Positions 43,661-58,220 of a stretch of 64,000 nt of DNA are shown here, piece by piece. Positions within the stretch are counted from its first letter, which is position 1, and each line of letters opens with the position of its first letter. This DNA comes from Odiellus spinosus. Lineage: Eukaryota; Arthropoda; Arachnida; Opiliones; Phalangiidae. The position numbers were made by a program, and so were the translations under genes. Under the pieces are notes generated by a model, which saw only the letters and a list, made by a program, of their open reading frames with translations, did no database searches and was not told the origin of the DNA. The DNA is taken from positions 5,210,501-5,274,500 of the forward strand of contig OY987226.1 of assembly GCA_963920705.1 (NCBI GenBank), in the 5' to 3' direction.

Positions 43661-44940
43661 AAGAGAGAGAGAGAGAAGGAAAATACTACGATAGAGAAAG
43701 AGAAAGGACGCAGCGTTTCCTCAAGAGGTTGTGCTCAGTTGTCTACCCTCCCCGATTTACCCAGCATCGCTACTACTTTCCCTCGGGAGGTCCCACTAAG
43801 CCCGGTTAAAACGGCGTACCAACTATGGTACCTTCATAGGTCCGGTTTTCGTACGACCCCTTTCAGCTTCCAGAAGTACATTTTTAATTGAACTCTATGA
43901 AACAATTTCGAATCAGGTGAATGACGAGAAGGTTTAAAGAGACTTACTGTTGTTATATAAGGTTAATTATGAGACACCTGGAACGTATGTGGATCACGGG
44001 TTTATAATTGTACCTGGTTTGAACATGAGGCTTTGGAAACGATGCCTATGAACCTAAGAATGTTTTTGGGACGAACCCAAGAGTTTTGGTATGAATCCAA
44101 GAGCGTGTGAATCCATTAATTTGTTTGGGTACGAACGCATGGATTTTTCTGGACGAAGGTATGTTTTGGGAGAACAGAAGAGGTTTGTATGGGTGAGAAC
44201 ACAAGAGTTTGTTAGAGTATAAACCCCATGATTTGTTAGAGTATGAACCCAAGGGTTATATGTTATATCATAGTAAAAAATAGATTACTAGGCTTAAGAA
44301 CAAACTTATAGCTTTCCGATTTTAAGCTTTTTTTTTTTTTTTTTCAGGAAATTAACAACACTATTTATAACGAACATAACCGCGGGCCAATCAGATTAAA
44401 GATACTTCATAATAACACGGCATTTTTGGGGTTTAATTTTCGGTTCGAAACTAAGTAGTTTACAAAGACGATCGATCATAAAAGGGGTAGCTTCGAAAAA
44501 CCCGAGTGGTTTAATAGATATAAGATATCCGCTGAGCTTTCATTCAATCGCCTTCTTAGTAAGGACTCAACTTTCCATTGGAACCCGGTTATTTCGATGT
44601 ATATTCTATCCCTTTCAAGATAAAACATAGCGTATTACCGTCAATAATTTTAATGAGGATTACGACCAAACACGATGTAGGTGGTCTCTTGACGACCTTT
44701 CTTTAAAGGCAGCGTGAAATGGATAGTTTGATTTAGTTTTTTTCTTTAATTAGGTCCGAACTTTTAATTCTAAACGTCACTAAGCCTAACTCGCTTACTA
44801 AAATAACTAAATAATATATATTAGCTATTTTAACGATAAAAAAGATTTGGGTTAGTTTCGTCAAATTGTCAATGATCAAACGAAATGAAACTCAAATGAT
44901 CCAACAAGCTAGGGTTTTAAATGATCGAAAAAGAAGCAAG

Positions 44941-45640
44941 TTAGGGCTTCAAATGATCGAACAAGGTTTTCAAATGATCGAACAAGGTTTTCAAATGATC
45001 GAACAAGGTTTTCAAATGATCGAACAAGGGTTTCAAATGATCTAACAAGATATTCAAATGATCGAACAAGGTTTTCAAATGATCGAACAAGGGTTTCAAA
45101 TGATCTAACAAGATATTCAAATGATCGAACAAGGTTTTCAAATGATCGAACAAGGTTTTCAAATGATCGAACAAGGTTTTCAAATGATCGAACAAGGTTT
45201 TCAAATGATCGAACAAGGGTTTCAAATGATCTAACAAGATATTCAAATGATCAAACTTGGTTTTCAAATGATCGAAACAGGGTTTCAAATGATCAAACAA
45301 GGGTAACAAAATGATCAAACAAAGGTAACAAAATGATCGAATAAGGTTTTCGAATGATCGAACAAGGGTATTAAATGAACTAAAGTCTCAAATGATCTAG
45401 AAGACAGTTTAAAGTTATCTAGAAAACATGGTTTTAAATGATCTACCTAGTAGCTAAGTTTTAAATGATCTCGTAGCTGTTTTAAATGATTTAGTAGCTA
45501 AGTTTTAAATGATCTAGAAGCTATGTTTTAAATGATCTAGTAGCTAAGTTTTAAATGATCTGTAGTAGCTAAGTTTCAAATGATCTAGTAGCTAAGTTTT
45601 AAATGATCCAGTAACTAAGTTTTCAAGTGATTCTGCAACT
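44941..45640. repeat. Second 21-bp minisatellite, with a diverged extension
   Basis: Unit AACAAGGTTTTCAAATGATC plus G, about 17 copies to 45310, with a recurring variant (AACAAGATATTCAAATGATC) every few units. After 45400 it changes to TAGCTAAGTTTTAAATGATC units of about 20-22 bp. The open frame on the minus strand (FDHLKTL repeats) is an artefact of the 21-bp period. Confidence 0.9.
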
Positions 45641-46289
45641 ACAGATCCAAATGTTCTAACGAGAGATGCATTATCGAAACAAAGTTTTAAATTATCGAAA
45701 AAATAACCCAACTGATTGAATTTAAATAAATAAAAAACCGATTAAGAATTACATAACTTTTCACCTTCCATTTAACTTGAAAATTTTAAAGCTGGATTCG
45801 ATATTGCATTATATATAATACCTTTGTTTATTGTTTGATGGTGGATTACAGTAAAACTCGATCTCACAAGTCACTTTTGGACTATACTGGGAATAGTGTA
45901 AAAACCAATATCTTTACCCCTAATGCTTAATATCGTCATAAATCAAAGGGAATTTAAAATTTAATCTTTTCCCGCCCCTTTTATCCCTCCGTGTATCGCG
46001 AAAAAACTGAGAACTAAAATGTTTTATGTTCAAACAATAAAAAAAGAAAGAAATATAAGCGAACAAACATATAATTAGGTAGCTAATTATCGGTTCAACA
46101 TATTTTGCGGAACAACAGGTTTTTAACTGGTATTTTATAAAAACAAATAATATATTTGATTTCTTAAATATTCGAAGAATTGAAGGTAATTAAATTTTAT
46201 TCGTATTGACTGTACTATGAACTTTAATTGAATATTGAATTCCACAGATTTCTAACAAAAGAATTCTAGCGATTTGTTTTTGGGAAGCA

Positions 46290-46700
46290 AATAGTTTTGG
46301 AATTCGTTTTGGAAGCAAAGATTTTTAGCAATTAGTTTGAAAGCAAAGATTTCAAGCAATTAGTTTGAAAGCAAATATTTGATGAAATTAGATTTTAAAG
46401 CAAATATTAAGCAATTAGTTTCGGAAGTAAAGATTTGAAGTAATTCGTTTTGGAAGAACACATTTAAAGTAATTAGTTTTGGAAGTAAAGATTTGAAGTA
46501 ATTAGTTTTGGAAGAAAAGATATGAAGCAATTAGTTTCGGAAGCAAAGATTTGAAGCAATTAGTTTTGAAAGCAAAGATTTGAAGCAATTATTTTGAAAC
46601 CAAATATTTGAAGAAATTAGACTTGAAAACAATTATTAAGAAATTAATTACGTAAGCAAAGATTTGAAGCAATTCGTTTTGAAACTGAATATTATTATAA
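46290..46700. repeat. ~29-bp tandem array
   Basis: Unit near GAAGCAATTAGTTTTGGAAG followed by CAAAGATTT, about 13 copies with substitutions and small indels. Confidence 0.75.
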
Positions 46701-49269
46701 ATAATTTATAAATTTCACAGTTTTGGAACTAAATTTGCAACGAAATATTTAGGAAAAAAAAAGTATTTGTTTAAATCTTTGGAACTACAGTTCTTAGCAA
46801 ACTGCTGATTTTGTTTTTCAAAATTAAAAGTTTTGTAATTTAAAGTATATGAAATTCGAGGTGAAATTCGTAAAGTTACACCGTTTGGGCTGTCAGACGG
46901 CGAGACGATATACCAGTTTAGGCGGAAATTTAGGTTTGATATCAGCTAGAACGATTAATTTAAGCGAATATGATTTATGGAGGCTAAGCTTACGCCGAGT
47001 GTAATTTTGAATAATTACTCGTTTTTAAAACATTGATTAATACGCCCCTTTTACTTTTAAACGATATTAAGAATCCGCCTATTCAATGGAGAGAGGGAGG
47101 GGGGCAACTAATTCAATCTTCCTTCATTCTAATACACGCCAAATATTAAAAAAAGGGTGAAATGCAAAACAACTTTATTTTGAATCGCCCTTAATTTAAG
47201 GCTAAAGTGTGCGATTAACTCAGAACACATGGAGTTTTTGTGAACTTGTAAGAATATTTTTGTAATTGCAACTCAAGTACTCCTGATCCGATTTCTATCG
47301 TTTGAATTTTAACAGAGACGCTAAATTATTTTATAATTAGAATAAAGCGTATTTTCAGTAGTTAATTTATTGTGATGCACGGGAAACTTTAAAAATAAAT
47401 AATTAGACAGTTTTTAAGAAACTTCAAAACTATAATGCCCAAAATAGATAATTTTAACTATTTATTTTCCTTCACACCTTCCTTTTAAAGAATTGTTGCG
47501 TTGCATTCGTTCAAATGGCGCAAAACTTCCATTTGTGATCCATATTAAGCGCGAAGGCGGACGCCATTATGTTGAAGAACAAAAGAAACTTTGTTAAAAT
47601 TGTAATTTTTAAATGGATTTTCATAGTATAATGTTTATGCAACAATGGTGTGGGTTTGACGGAAAATCGTAGGCGTTTCCGATTTGTATTTCTATCGGAG
47701 AGAAAAAGCCCGTAATGTTTGGCGCACTGTCGGGACCATGGGCCAAGTACACCAATCTGTTATTACTCGCCCTTAAACTCCTAGCTTATTGGCGATACAG
47801 CTTTTCATTGCTACATGTTAAATTTAATTTTTATTTGGCTCAGGGAAAGACTCAATTTGGCTTAAAATTAAATTTTCGCTAATATAGATATGGTGCACTA
47901 TAATCTATACTCCAATATTATTAGCTTGTTAAACTGTGATGACCCTCGTGTAATTAAATCATTTGCAACTTATTTAAAATACTGAATCACTGAAAAAAAG
48001 GGTCCATCTTAACCAGCACCACCATGAAGTGACTGAACTTGCATTCACTTGCATTCAAAACACATCCCCCCTTTATGAATGAACGTAATCCTTTACGAAC
48101 CGAGAGTTCGGTCAACCTAAGCTTTCCCAGGGTCAACAACTACAATTTTTCAAAGAAAAAAAAAAAAATAACTATAAGACCCCCGACTAGAAACTACACC
48201 TATCTAAAAAACGATTTAACGATCCTTATCCGTTCATACATGGTCAAGTGTCAGTGACATGATTTTCTCCTGAAAACATAGAATAATTACACCTATGACT
48301 ATTACACGCGTTTTTAAACCCCTAGCTCTTTTTCGTCACATCTAACTCTCCCTTTATCCTCTCTTAATGATGACGTCATAGATATACGTCTGGATCTCTC
48401 TGTATCCCAACTTCATCATGCATTTAAGTCCACTATGTATTGTTTCATATATAAACCACAGTTCTTTTTTCTGGCTATCCCTTTATCCCAACCTCCATGA
48501 TGACGACTTGCAGTACCACTTCATCTTCTCCATCAGCTAACAACAGGGGAATATAATAGCTACACCCCTCCTTGGGGGGGGGGGGAAACGAATTGATTGT
48601 TCAATCCCTTTAAAAGTCATATTTCAGAAACAGACGATTGGCTACCACACTTTCTGCCCAGTTTAGGCTTGTAATGATTCGTTTAGATGTGGTTAGCGAT
48701 ATTAGTCGTAGCTTTATACGTAATTTATCGTGTCACCTACACTTTAGGCTCTAACATGGAAAAAATTAAAACAATTTCGTCGTCGGAAAACGAAAAAGGA
48801 GATCTGGTGGAAAGATATACGACTCTTTTTCGATTAACAAAATGAGTTTCCAGACCCAAAAAAAGTTAATTTACAAGAAGTTCTCTTCCGCAATGAGTAA
48901 GTACTTGGCCTCACCCACGCCAATCGACTAATGACACCTCTACGTACTCTTCTCTATTAGGTTCTATAGAAATATAACAAGAGATGCCGTATATTTCGAC
49001 CGGAATGGGTACCCCAAAATATAATTCTTCGTTATATATTTTCCACGTTCGAGGGTGTTGAGCGCCGGATTTTTTCATTAAAGAAGGAAAAGAATTTTTT
49101 TAAAGAATAAGTCTCTTAAAGAATATGGTAATGATGGTTCTCGACTTTGATAATTACCTGTAAATTACCTCGAAACTTTATATTAAGTTTTGATGATGTT
49201 TTACGCATATATTAACATTCTAAACTGATTAAAAAATAACTCGTTATCAGAGTCTAGTATCCCTTTAAC

Positions 49270-49610
49270 CAGAAGTAGATGAAACCCTCCTTTGAAGTCT
49301 ACTACTCTAATGTTCGATATAGCGCTCCTCTCTGTATGGGTAAAATTCCCAATTTTACGAGATCGGAGGGGTCCTACTTCATACCCCCTGTCTACGAAAA
49401 ATTGGAAATTATCTCTCTCCACAATCGACGACGTTTTTTTTTTTGACGAACTCCAAGGCTGCTAGATATATTCTCTCGACGAACTCCCGCTCCGAAAATA
49501 TCTACCGTTAGGAGGCGTACGAATCGCGCTTTTTGAAACTAACCCATACAGAGAGGGGTAGACAAGACCAGGGAGTAATAGACTTCAAAGGAGGGTTTCA
49601 TCGGCTTCTG
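49270..49610. mobile_element. MITE family F2, second copy, 341 bp, with 7-bp target duplication CTTTAAC
   Basis: Opposite internal orientation to the copy at 37897. Ends CAGAAGTAGATGAAACCCTC and GAGGGTTTCATCGGCTTCTG. It is flanked by CTTTAAC at 49263-49269 and 49611-49617. Internal blocks (CATACAGAGAGG, ACTCCAAGGCTGCTAGA) match the first copy in reverse. Confidence 0.9.
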
Positions 49611-49661
49611 CTTTAACACTTGTCCTTTTAAGAAGAATGTACTTGACAGAAAAATTGTTAC

Positions 49662-49712
<51 letters not shown>

Positions 49713-52700
49713 AGATCTTGGTTGTTTGCTAGGAAGTTTTTAGAGGGAGATATAGGAAAAAAAAAGTACCGCTATAGCAATTAACCCGACTTGGATTTCC
49801 CGGGCTCATTTGTCAATATGGGGATGGAATGGCAGTTAGAATGTATGAAAGATCAAAAGAACTAATGGTGCTCGCTGCGTGCTAGAATATTTATTACTTT
49901 TCTCTCGCACTTAGCGCGAATTTCTTAATTTTTGAGTATTATTACTATTATCATCATTAATAAAGCCGCGGTCTTTGGCCCTTTAAGTTCGTAAAATACA
50001 AGTGTTAATGTTAAAGAGAAACTTGGAGCTGAAAATGGAACAGCAGGGTTCGTACAAAATTTCGGAAGTTAATTTCCCTGACTTTTCCATGTTTTCCCTG
50101 ACCATTATATATATATATATATTTTTTTTTCATGAATATATTCTTACGAGCGAGCTGTTGGGAATTCCTACATTTTATTTGACATAGTTTACTAATGGGG
50201 GTCAGGATAGTTTACTCAGAATATGAGAAACAATTTTAATCTTTAGGCAAATATTTTCAGTTTATAATAATTACGTTACAACTGATTGCTAAACCAATCA
50301 TAAACAGTTCCTTGATACATACAAGAGGCGAAATTCATTCTTTGGGACCGAGTCCCTCTTTTACTCGCTGTATTTTGTTCAAAACAATCATCAAACAAAT
50401 GAAAATAAAGTTTATCATGCACCGACTACTCGATTACGTAACTGAATACGGCCTTTAGCAATGCTAAATACGCAGTCAATTACATAATCACTTTAGTAAA
50501 GTCAAAGCTACACATTTTACATTAATTAATTGATCAACTTTTCACGAGCCATTATGGGAAAATTTCGGAAAATTAAAATTAGGTTAAATAAGAGCAACAA
50601 AATGATAAAAACGATTAGAAAATATTATCTATCAACCTATAGGGGTATAGCCCGGTTAAAATAATGAATTTCTTAATAACCACGCCCTGCAAACGATAAT
50701 TAAATATTCTCCATAACAGACTGAGATAAAAACTTGAAAACAAAAAAGGGGGACGGGGCGAAATTAATTCTTGACGTTGATTCGGAGCCAATGAAACTTA
50801 AAACTCTCGGCTTGTAATTGATCCGAGCTTCGCCTTCCACACACACCAAAAAAAAAATGGATTAAAGAAAAAAAATCCCAACAATTTTATAAAATAAAAG
50901 GCAGAACTAAGACGCGTTTTCACGATAATTTCAATATCTTGCTTCTCGTTTCAAAATGTTCCCATAGAATAAAGAATGAAATCTGCTTCCCAATCAGGAA
51001 AAATCGCCTAATTTGGGTAAAACAAATGGTCCAAATTGGAACATTCTAATAGAATATGAGAAAATAGACCAAATAAACTAAAATCAACAAAAGGAAATCA
51101 GCAATGACATTGACACGTCAGAGGTTTATATTTTAGTGAAGGAGTTGCAGTATTCACACTTACAAGCTCTCCCCCAGTAAAGGAGTTTCATGACGTCAGG
51201 GTTTATTTCCCCTTTGGCTCTTTGCTGTCACCCTATAGTAGATCAATATTTAAAATGTCTTTGGTCCATATTTGTTGAATTCGAGTTATTTTATTTGTAA
51301 TATGTGGTTGAATTAGGCTGTAATTTTCCAATTTGTTAGTTCCTGATTGGGAAAGCCGATTTCATTCGTTATTCAATCGGAGAGCATTGAAATGAATACG
51401 CGTTTTTGGCGCGAGATCAATTTTACAAGGCCCGAATCGAGAGTCAGGTTGAGTGCCTACTTTAAACATTACCAAATACATCTAGAAGCAGTAAAACCGC
51501 TCGTAATATCTATGTAAACGCGCCTTAATCTCGGGAAAGCTTTTGAACGTCTAGCGGGAATTCCAGAAGCATTCCACTTGCCTAGAAAGCGTAAAGCGTA
51601 GAACCCGTGAGTTGGAGCTTCCTGGAGAGGGGGATGGAGGAGAGAGACGACTTTACTGTTATACCGTTATCATCAATCGCGTGGTTTGTATACTAAGAAA
51701 AGGGTTTTCTCGAATCTTAAGAGAGTATATCCTAAGTGTGGGCGGCTTGAAAACAGACTCGTTTATCACGAGTCCCAGTACGTATGGGCAGAAGCTTTAA
51801 ATATTGGGGTTTTACCCTAAAGTTCTTATATAGCCCGCGTGCACGCGATGGGCGATTAATTAGTAAGCGTATTAGTATTAGTTATAACTAGATATATTAC
51901 TTTTGCATCCGGTCCTGGAGGTATAAGGATGGAAAAGCGGTAATCTCTTGAAGTAATATACCTAATTAAAACCTTTTTCTTATTGACCATTTATTTCCTT
52001 CCCATTGACGGACGAAATATTGGTTTAGGTGTGATATTAACACACACTTCTGATAAAGGGTGGTGTCAAGGGACACGTATCTTAATAGATAAAGAAGAAT
52101 AACAAATTTAACCAACATAATTGCCCTGCTTTTCTATGTCTGTGGCAACATTGTAAGTAGGGTTTGACTAAATTGGTTGAAAGTTAAGAAACTAACTTGA
52201 CGTGACCCAGTAATAGTACTTAGGTCTCTGAACAAGCAGTTAAAACTGTTTAACTTTAGTTACTTAATTCACGGTTATATATTTATGGTTTTAACAATCG
52301 TAGTATAAATTATACAAGACAGTGGGCCAAGACACCCTTTAACTACAACTACTACTCTAGAGTTGGTCCCAGTCTTAAACCTTCAGGCTTTTGTAGATAC
52401 AAAATATTTCAGGGTTACAGGCTAGGAAGAATAAAGCTCGCGTGTTTCGAATATATAGAAGTTTCGGAGCCTAGGGTAGAATCCAACACTTAAAAACGTT
52501 GGCCGAGCCTTGTTAAGCCTACTTTCCGAGTAATTTAAACAATTGAAATGAATACTAGGGCACGCTAGTTATTTGAAAATCGAACGTAAATGTTTAAAAA
52601 AAAATCACTCACCCAATCTCGCACCCAATAGACCTGGGGAAATAGGTAGCTTTTCAAAATTCCATAGCACTTTATTCCCGTCACGAGAACAGTCGCGTTA

Positions 52701-54427
52701 ACGGCCGATTCACTGCCTCATCAAAAACGAGTAGGCCTAGATTCATTTTATACTTATTTCGATCTTTTCACGATAGTTCAGCGAATATTACGACTATACT
52801 ATAATAATTAGACGCAACTTACGCTAAATATTACCGATTTACGTTAAATTAGACTTTAAGACCGCGAGAAACACTTTCAAAACCGGACTGAACATCCGCG
52901 AGTGAACCGCTTACAAACACAAGCAGACTACCGTGACTATTGGGAATTGTGTAGCCAGACACGCGACGGATTAAAATGTATAGAATTTGGATAAGAGCCT
53001 CTAAAGGGGACCCCAAATTTTACAAAAATTACAACCATCTAAAAATAAAATATGGAACGGTGTCTAACGGACGAATAGCAGATTCCTTAACATTTCGGTC
53101 AATATTAAAATTCCTTGACCCTTTGAGATATCCGAAGGTTTTTATTCATTGAAATCTTCAAAACTAATGTTTAACGAATCTTTTAACAGAGCTTTCATTA
53201 ACCAAAATTAACATAGGCCTACATCGATTTGTTTTACCAACTGTTACCAACATAAATATAAGAATTATATGTACTCTGGGAGCCCTGCTATAGGAATATT
53301 CTGTTATCCGTATCATAAGGAGGTGGGGGACGACAACAACTTATTATGAGCAAAACTACGATTTTTTTATGGTGGAGACATTTCTGGCCTGCCCAAGTAA
53401 ACTACCCAAATTGTTTTTGACATGGCGGATAAGAGAGAGGTTACATACGCGTAAATGTATGGAATAATAAGAAAGACAGAGCCAGACCTAAAATCATGTA
53501 GTAAAAATCAAAGGAGAGCAGGCGTCATCATGGAGTACAACTTTTACTCAACTTGTATTTTGGCCGCGGTTTTTAATTAACAACTTGAATTCGGCCTCAA
53601 AAACAAGTCGTCATGTCGCGTAACTATCTGGTTTTACTATCGTTCACTTTGTATTTGTTAAGCGAATAAAAATTGAAATAGAAATATTTTGTAAGAGACA
53701 AGTTTTAACGTCATCTTGTATATTTAACAGAAAACCTTTTACTTCCCCAGTAAACATTCTCGTTTGATTATTCAAAAAGAAAAAGAAAGAACAGCGCCGA
53801 GATACAATCTGACGAACACTCAAAAGTCGAGAAAGAGCTGAGAAACAGATTGAATTTTAAGAAAATATCATTAAGCCCGATTCAGTCCTAGACTTTTATC
53901 CCCCGTATCGGGTTCAATACTGTTAACCTTCGCTAGTTGGCAAACTGATTTGAATCCGCTTGCTTCGTAGAATCGCGACGCATTAGTATTCCGAAAACGA
54001 ACATTTTGTTGATAAGATCGCGAACATGGCGTATATATTTTTCTCTTAAAGTTGTTTAAAAATCGGAAAGGGTCAAAAAATATCAAAGGGGTGCGGTGAA
54101 TTATGAGATTGGCGTCGCCAGTTTATATTACGTTGGTCTCAATTTGAAATATCAGCTCGCGAACCAAGTTAGATTACCCTTTATCTCAAAGAACACGATG
54201 GTATAAAGATAAATGATGTAATATACCTTTAATATGAGCTGATATCTCGGAGTAATTCAACCTACCTATTTATTATACCCAGATTTATTTTTTTGACACT
54301 AAAAGGCTCGCGAATACATCTGGGAAAATATACTTAAGAGAGCGTGGTTAAACGGGCCGTTAAATTAGTTAGCTCCGGGTATTAAGGCCCTGTTAGGTTT
54401 TATAGTTATATTTAAAGATCTAGTTTC

Positions 54428-54645
54428 ACTAAAATTTACTTTGGTATGGTCAACGTCGTCTGCTAAGCGAGAAAAGGAATCGACTACAAAGGAGCTATAA
54501 AAATAGCTTATCTGCTCAGAAATTTGCCCCTTTAAAATGCTCTTCCCTTATGCATACAAGCCTAGGTTTGACTGAACAATTTGGTATGGTCAATGTCGTC
54601 TGCTAAGCTAGAAAAGAAAGGGGTTTTAAAAATCGCAGATGGTCG
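54428..54645. mobile_element. Rearranged M1-type MITE fragments
   Basis: TTTGGTATGGTCAAYGTCGTCTGCTAAGC occurs twice, about 128 bp apart (near 54440 and 54580), with GCCCCTTTAAAATGCTCTTC between. It looks like a partial tandem of family M1, lacking clear TTAA borders. Confidence 0.5.
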
Positions 54646-54831
54646 ACTAAAATTTATGTTTTCTCCATTTATAACGGTATTTTTTTACCCTAAAAACTTT
54701 TTAACTTGAAATTCTATAACTCAGGTTTCCTAGTCCCTTTAAACTCGTGACTGTGGGGCACGAGCCAAAAGATATTTTCAACACCGAAAACAAAACTCCC
54801 TAGAGTTTCTAAAACTATAACTTGATAGTGT

Positions 54832-55123
54832 CAAGAAGGATCAGACAAGGAGAGGAAAAGTGGGGACGGCGCGATTCCTACTGCGTCGGCCTAAACTCCC
54901 ACTCTGGGAGAACGGGGGTAGAGACGTTTCGTGGTAAATTTTTGTCACGTGGGTAAAACGGATCCTTTATCAGCTTCGTAGTAGTCGACGACGCTAGTGA
55001 CCACGTGACAACAGTTTACCTCGAGAATTTCCTATCCCCCCTTTCCACCCGAGTGGGAGGTTGGCTCTTCTCTCTCTAACTCTACGCAGCCCCACTTTTC
55101 CTCTCCTTGTCTGATCCTCCTTG
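54832..55123. mobile_element. MITE family F1, 292 bp, with 7-bp target duplication ATAGTGT
   Basis: Left end CAAGAAGGATCAGACAAGGA (then GAGGAAAAGTGGGG) and right end TCCTTGTCTGATCCTCCTTG are inverted repeats, about 35 bp. It is flanked by ATAGTGT at 54825-54831 and 55124-55130. The interior is GC-rich, with a second inverted pair (CCACTCTGGGAG / ACCCGAGTGGGAGG region). Confidence 0.9.
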
Positions 55124-56729
55124 ATAGTGTTCGAGGAAAATTGGTAACGAATACAGTTCTACATACGAGGTTTAATATTAGGTATAATTTATAATAGCAG
55201 AAATCCAAATACAAATAACAGAAAAATTACCAATTTCCAAAATTCCGATAATTTTAGAATTCTAATCTTGCCTAAATTCCTATGGGCTGTTTCTTCTAAG
55301 TTTCCTCAGATAAATTAAGTGTAAACCTTTAGAAGTTTCATTACAAATAAAGGCGGATAATTCAACTGACAAAAAGAAAAAAGATTTCTTCCAATCTACC
55401 CTTTAAGGGATAAGAAAAAAAAAAAGATCCTAAAAGAGAAACGAGTCTGGAATACGTAATTAGGATACGTGAATGAACAACGTAGTAAGAGTCAGTTTTT
55501 CTGACATTCGATTTGGGGAAAAAAAAAAAATAGAAATAATAAGATTTAAAAACTTTTTAAAATGAAGCTTATTCATTTTTTGAAATTCTAAAAAATCGTG
55601 CAAAAAAAGTCCATTAAATTAGTAACTTTTTCTACTTCATTGCCAATACTAATCTCTGTCTTGTAGATAAAAACTACATCAAAACTCGCCGCTCTCGCAA
55701 ATGGGATGGACCATCAACGGAATTCAAATAAAAACCAAGCTTATTATCCTTAATAATAAAAGGAATTGATTTTAGAACTATTCACAAGAACCTTTTCTAA
55801 TTGACTCAATTAGTTTTAAGTGGGAAAGTCAGTAGTTAATTCAAAAAACATGTTTCTCCTGAACTTATTGAAAATATAAACCCCGGAAAAATAAAAGGTT
55901 TTCACTATTTTTCATGACGTAATTTATTTCTGGACTGTAATTAACGACAATATAAGTACTTTTACGAAAAAGACCGCGTGAAAGCGACCTTATCACGTGC
56001 CAGAACCCTCTACAATAGTGCCACTACCTAAAACGAAGCAAATTTTGGATAATGTAAGTTTAAAGGTCAGAGGTGTCGCCACCGTTAGAAAATAAGTTTC
56101 TGAGAATATAACTGATATGCAGGCAACAGTAAAAAGAAAGAATTAGGCAAATTAAGCTCATTAAGCCTTTCTTTTTCTACTTTTTTTAAAGAATATAAAT
56201 TCAAATTAAAATAAGAGACATCTAGTAATTTTTTTACCAAATAAAATATTTTACTTCATCCTTATAGGGTTGCCAACTTCGAATATTTTCATTTCAAAAA
56301 CTTCTAAATAAAGATTGGCAAAACGTGCTTGGACTAACCAAGTCACTAGTCTTAATTAAGACACGATAAAATATATATATATTTGGCCAAGGATAATCGG
56401 ACTGAGCGATTAGGGTTTGGTATAGTTTTTAAGGAGCGTCTTCCTTCTAATTCTTATATACTTCAAGATGGGTCAACCATTTTTTCTTTTTGCAAAAAAA
56501 TCTGGCGAAAACCCTTTCATTATAGGCAATTATCATTCGCCATGGCTTTTTTTTTTTATTTTTTTTTTATGGAATCGGCCTGCTCTTTAATAGCGATAGA
56601 TCCGGGGTCATGACGCTCACGGCCAACTAGAAAAGAGAAGAAACCTCTATTACGGCTACCGAATAATTCTAATAAAAACTATAACTACGCGTGATAGATT
56701 TAAGCAATTTAACTGGATAAAGAACCGTG

Positions 56730-57450
56730 TCAAATTTTCCAGAGACAGTTTTAAGAAATGGTATACAAATTTGGAACGCCAACGTGTACGTTAAGCTAAG
56801 CTATATTAGATATTCGGAAGGGGAACGTGTACGTCAAGCTATATTAGATATATGGAACGGAAACTTGTACGTCAAGCTTTTACGGAAACCGAACATATAC
56901 GTCAATCTATATTAGATTTTTCAAACGCGAACCTGTACGTCAAGCTAAATTAGATATTTGGAAGGCGAACGTATACGTCAATGATCTATATTAGATCAAG
57001 GAGGATCAGAGAAGGAGAGGAAATGTGGGGATGGCGCGGTTCCTACTGCGTCGGCCTAAACTCCCACTCTGGGAGAACGGGGGACAGACGGGGGTAGAGA
57101 TGCTTCGTGGTAAATTGTTGTCGCGTGGGTAAAACGAATCCTTTATGAGACGCGCTAGCTAGCGACCACGTGACAACAGTTTACCTCTAGAATTTCCTAT
57201 CCCCCCTTTCCACCCGAGTGGGAGGTTGGCTCTTCTCTCTCTAACTCAACGCAGCCCCACATTTCCTCTCCTTCTCTGATTCTCCTTGATTAGATGTTTG
57301 GAAAGCGAACCTGTACGTCAAGCTATATTAGATATTTGGAAGGCGAACGTATACGTCAATCTATATTAGATAAGGCGAACCTCTACGTCAAGCTATATTA
57401 GATATTTGGAAGGCGAACGTGTACGTCAAGCTATTATATATTTGGACCGC
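56730..57450. repeat. ~37-bp tandem array interrupted by a MITE
   Basis: Unit around GGAACGCGAACGTGTACGTC with AAGCTATATTAGATATTT. Copies lie on both sides of the F1 element at 56997-57288, so the element inserted into a pre-existing array. Confidence 0.8.
56997..57288. mobile_element. MITE family F1, second copy, 292 bp, with 7-bp target duplication ATTAGAT
   Basis: Same length as the copy at 54832. Ends CAAGGAGGATCAGAGAAGGA and TCCTTCTCTGATTCTCCTTG. It is flanked by ATTAGAT at 56990-56996 and 57289-57295. The flanks are parts of the surrounding tandem repeat unit (TATATTAGAT). Confidence 0.85.
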
Positions 57451-57875
57451 GAACGTGTACATGAAATTAACTTCTACCTCTGCCTCTACAGATTTAAAAG
57501 GATAATAGGGAGGGAGAACTTTTTTAAATTCAGGAAGAGATTCTCCGTACTTTCGTCTTATTATCTTTTGCTGATATAAAAAAGCTACAAGTTTAATTAA
57601 ATCACTTTTAAAAGGGTTCATTTTATATATTAAAGTAAAATAATTAAATTTAACCAATAATGTAAGAATTCGTCGCGAGTTTCTTGCGAGTAGAAAAACT
57701 AATAAAATTCGTACGGAGTTTTTTACTGACAATTAAAATTGGGTGTATATCCTTTTTTTGGGATTCCGAATCTCGTTTAATCTACTTTTAGTATTTCACT
57801 GGCGAAAGTTCATTACATAAATATTAAACTTTTATTCGAATTCCAATGTTTAAAACAAACCTGTTTCGAAATTTT

Positions 57876-58220
57876 TTAAAGGGAGAATGCATCCTAACAA
57901 AAACTGATTGATTTATTATCGTTTAAATAACCTAATCAATTCAGTAAAACTTTTTACAAACAAATACTAAACTAGAAATCAATTTAAAACTTTCCTGGGA
58001 AATAGGCTTAGCTAGATTCATGGAGATCCTGATTTTATCCACGTTGAAGGGTCAAAGATCATGCCTTAACGACGGGCTGACCCATCAATGCGAAGAAATT
58101 CATGATCTCCATGAATCCGGCTAAGCCTATTTTCCGTGTAAATTTAAAATTGATTTCTAGTTTAGTATTTGTTTTTAATGATGGATTAAGCCTATTTAAA
58201 CGATAAGAAATCGATACTAT
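57876..58220. mobile_element. TTAA MITE, family M2, 3'-truncated copy
   Basis: The left end TTAAAGGGAGAATGCATCCTA matches the 29671 copy. The arm continues to GATGGATTAAGCCTATTTAAACGATAAGAAATCGAT, then the right terminus is lost. The inner pair GGCTTAGCTAGATTCATGGA / TCCATGAATCCGGCTAAGCC is intact. Confidence 0.65.

Noticed and set aside
44941..45318. 125-codon minus-strand frame of DHLKTLF repeats
   Set aside because: Artefact of a 21-bp minisatellite.
52600..52990. Another 5' exon candidate (minus-strand donor GATTGG|GTGAGTGA at about 52616)
   Set aside because: A single splice-like motif with no coding or conserved partner; not enough support.
53871..54086. 71-codon minus-strand frame
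   Set aside because: No recognisable domain, no splice partners, composition like surrounding intergenic DNA.
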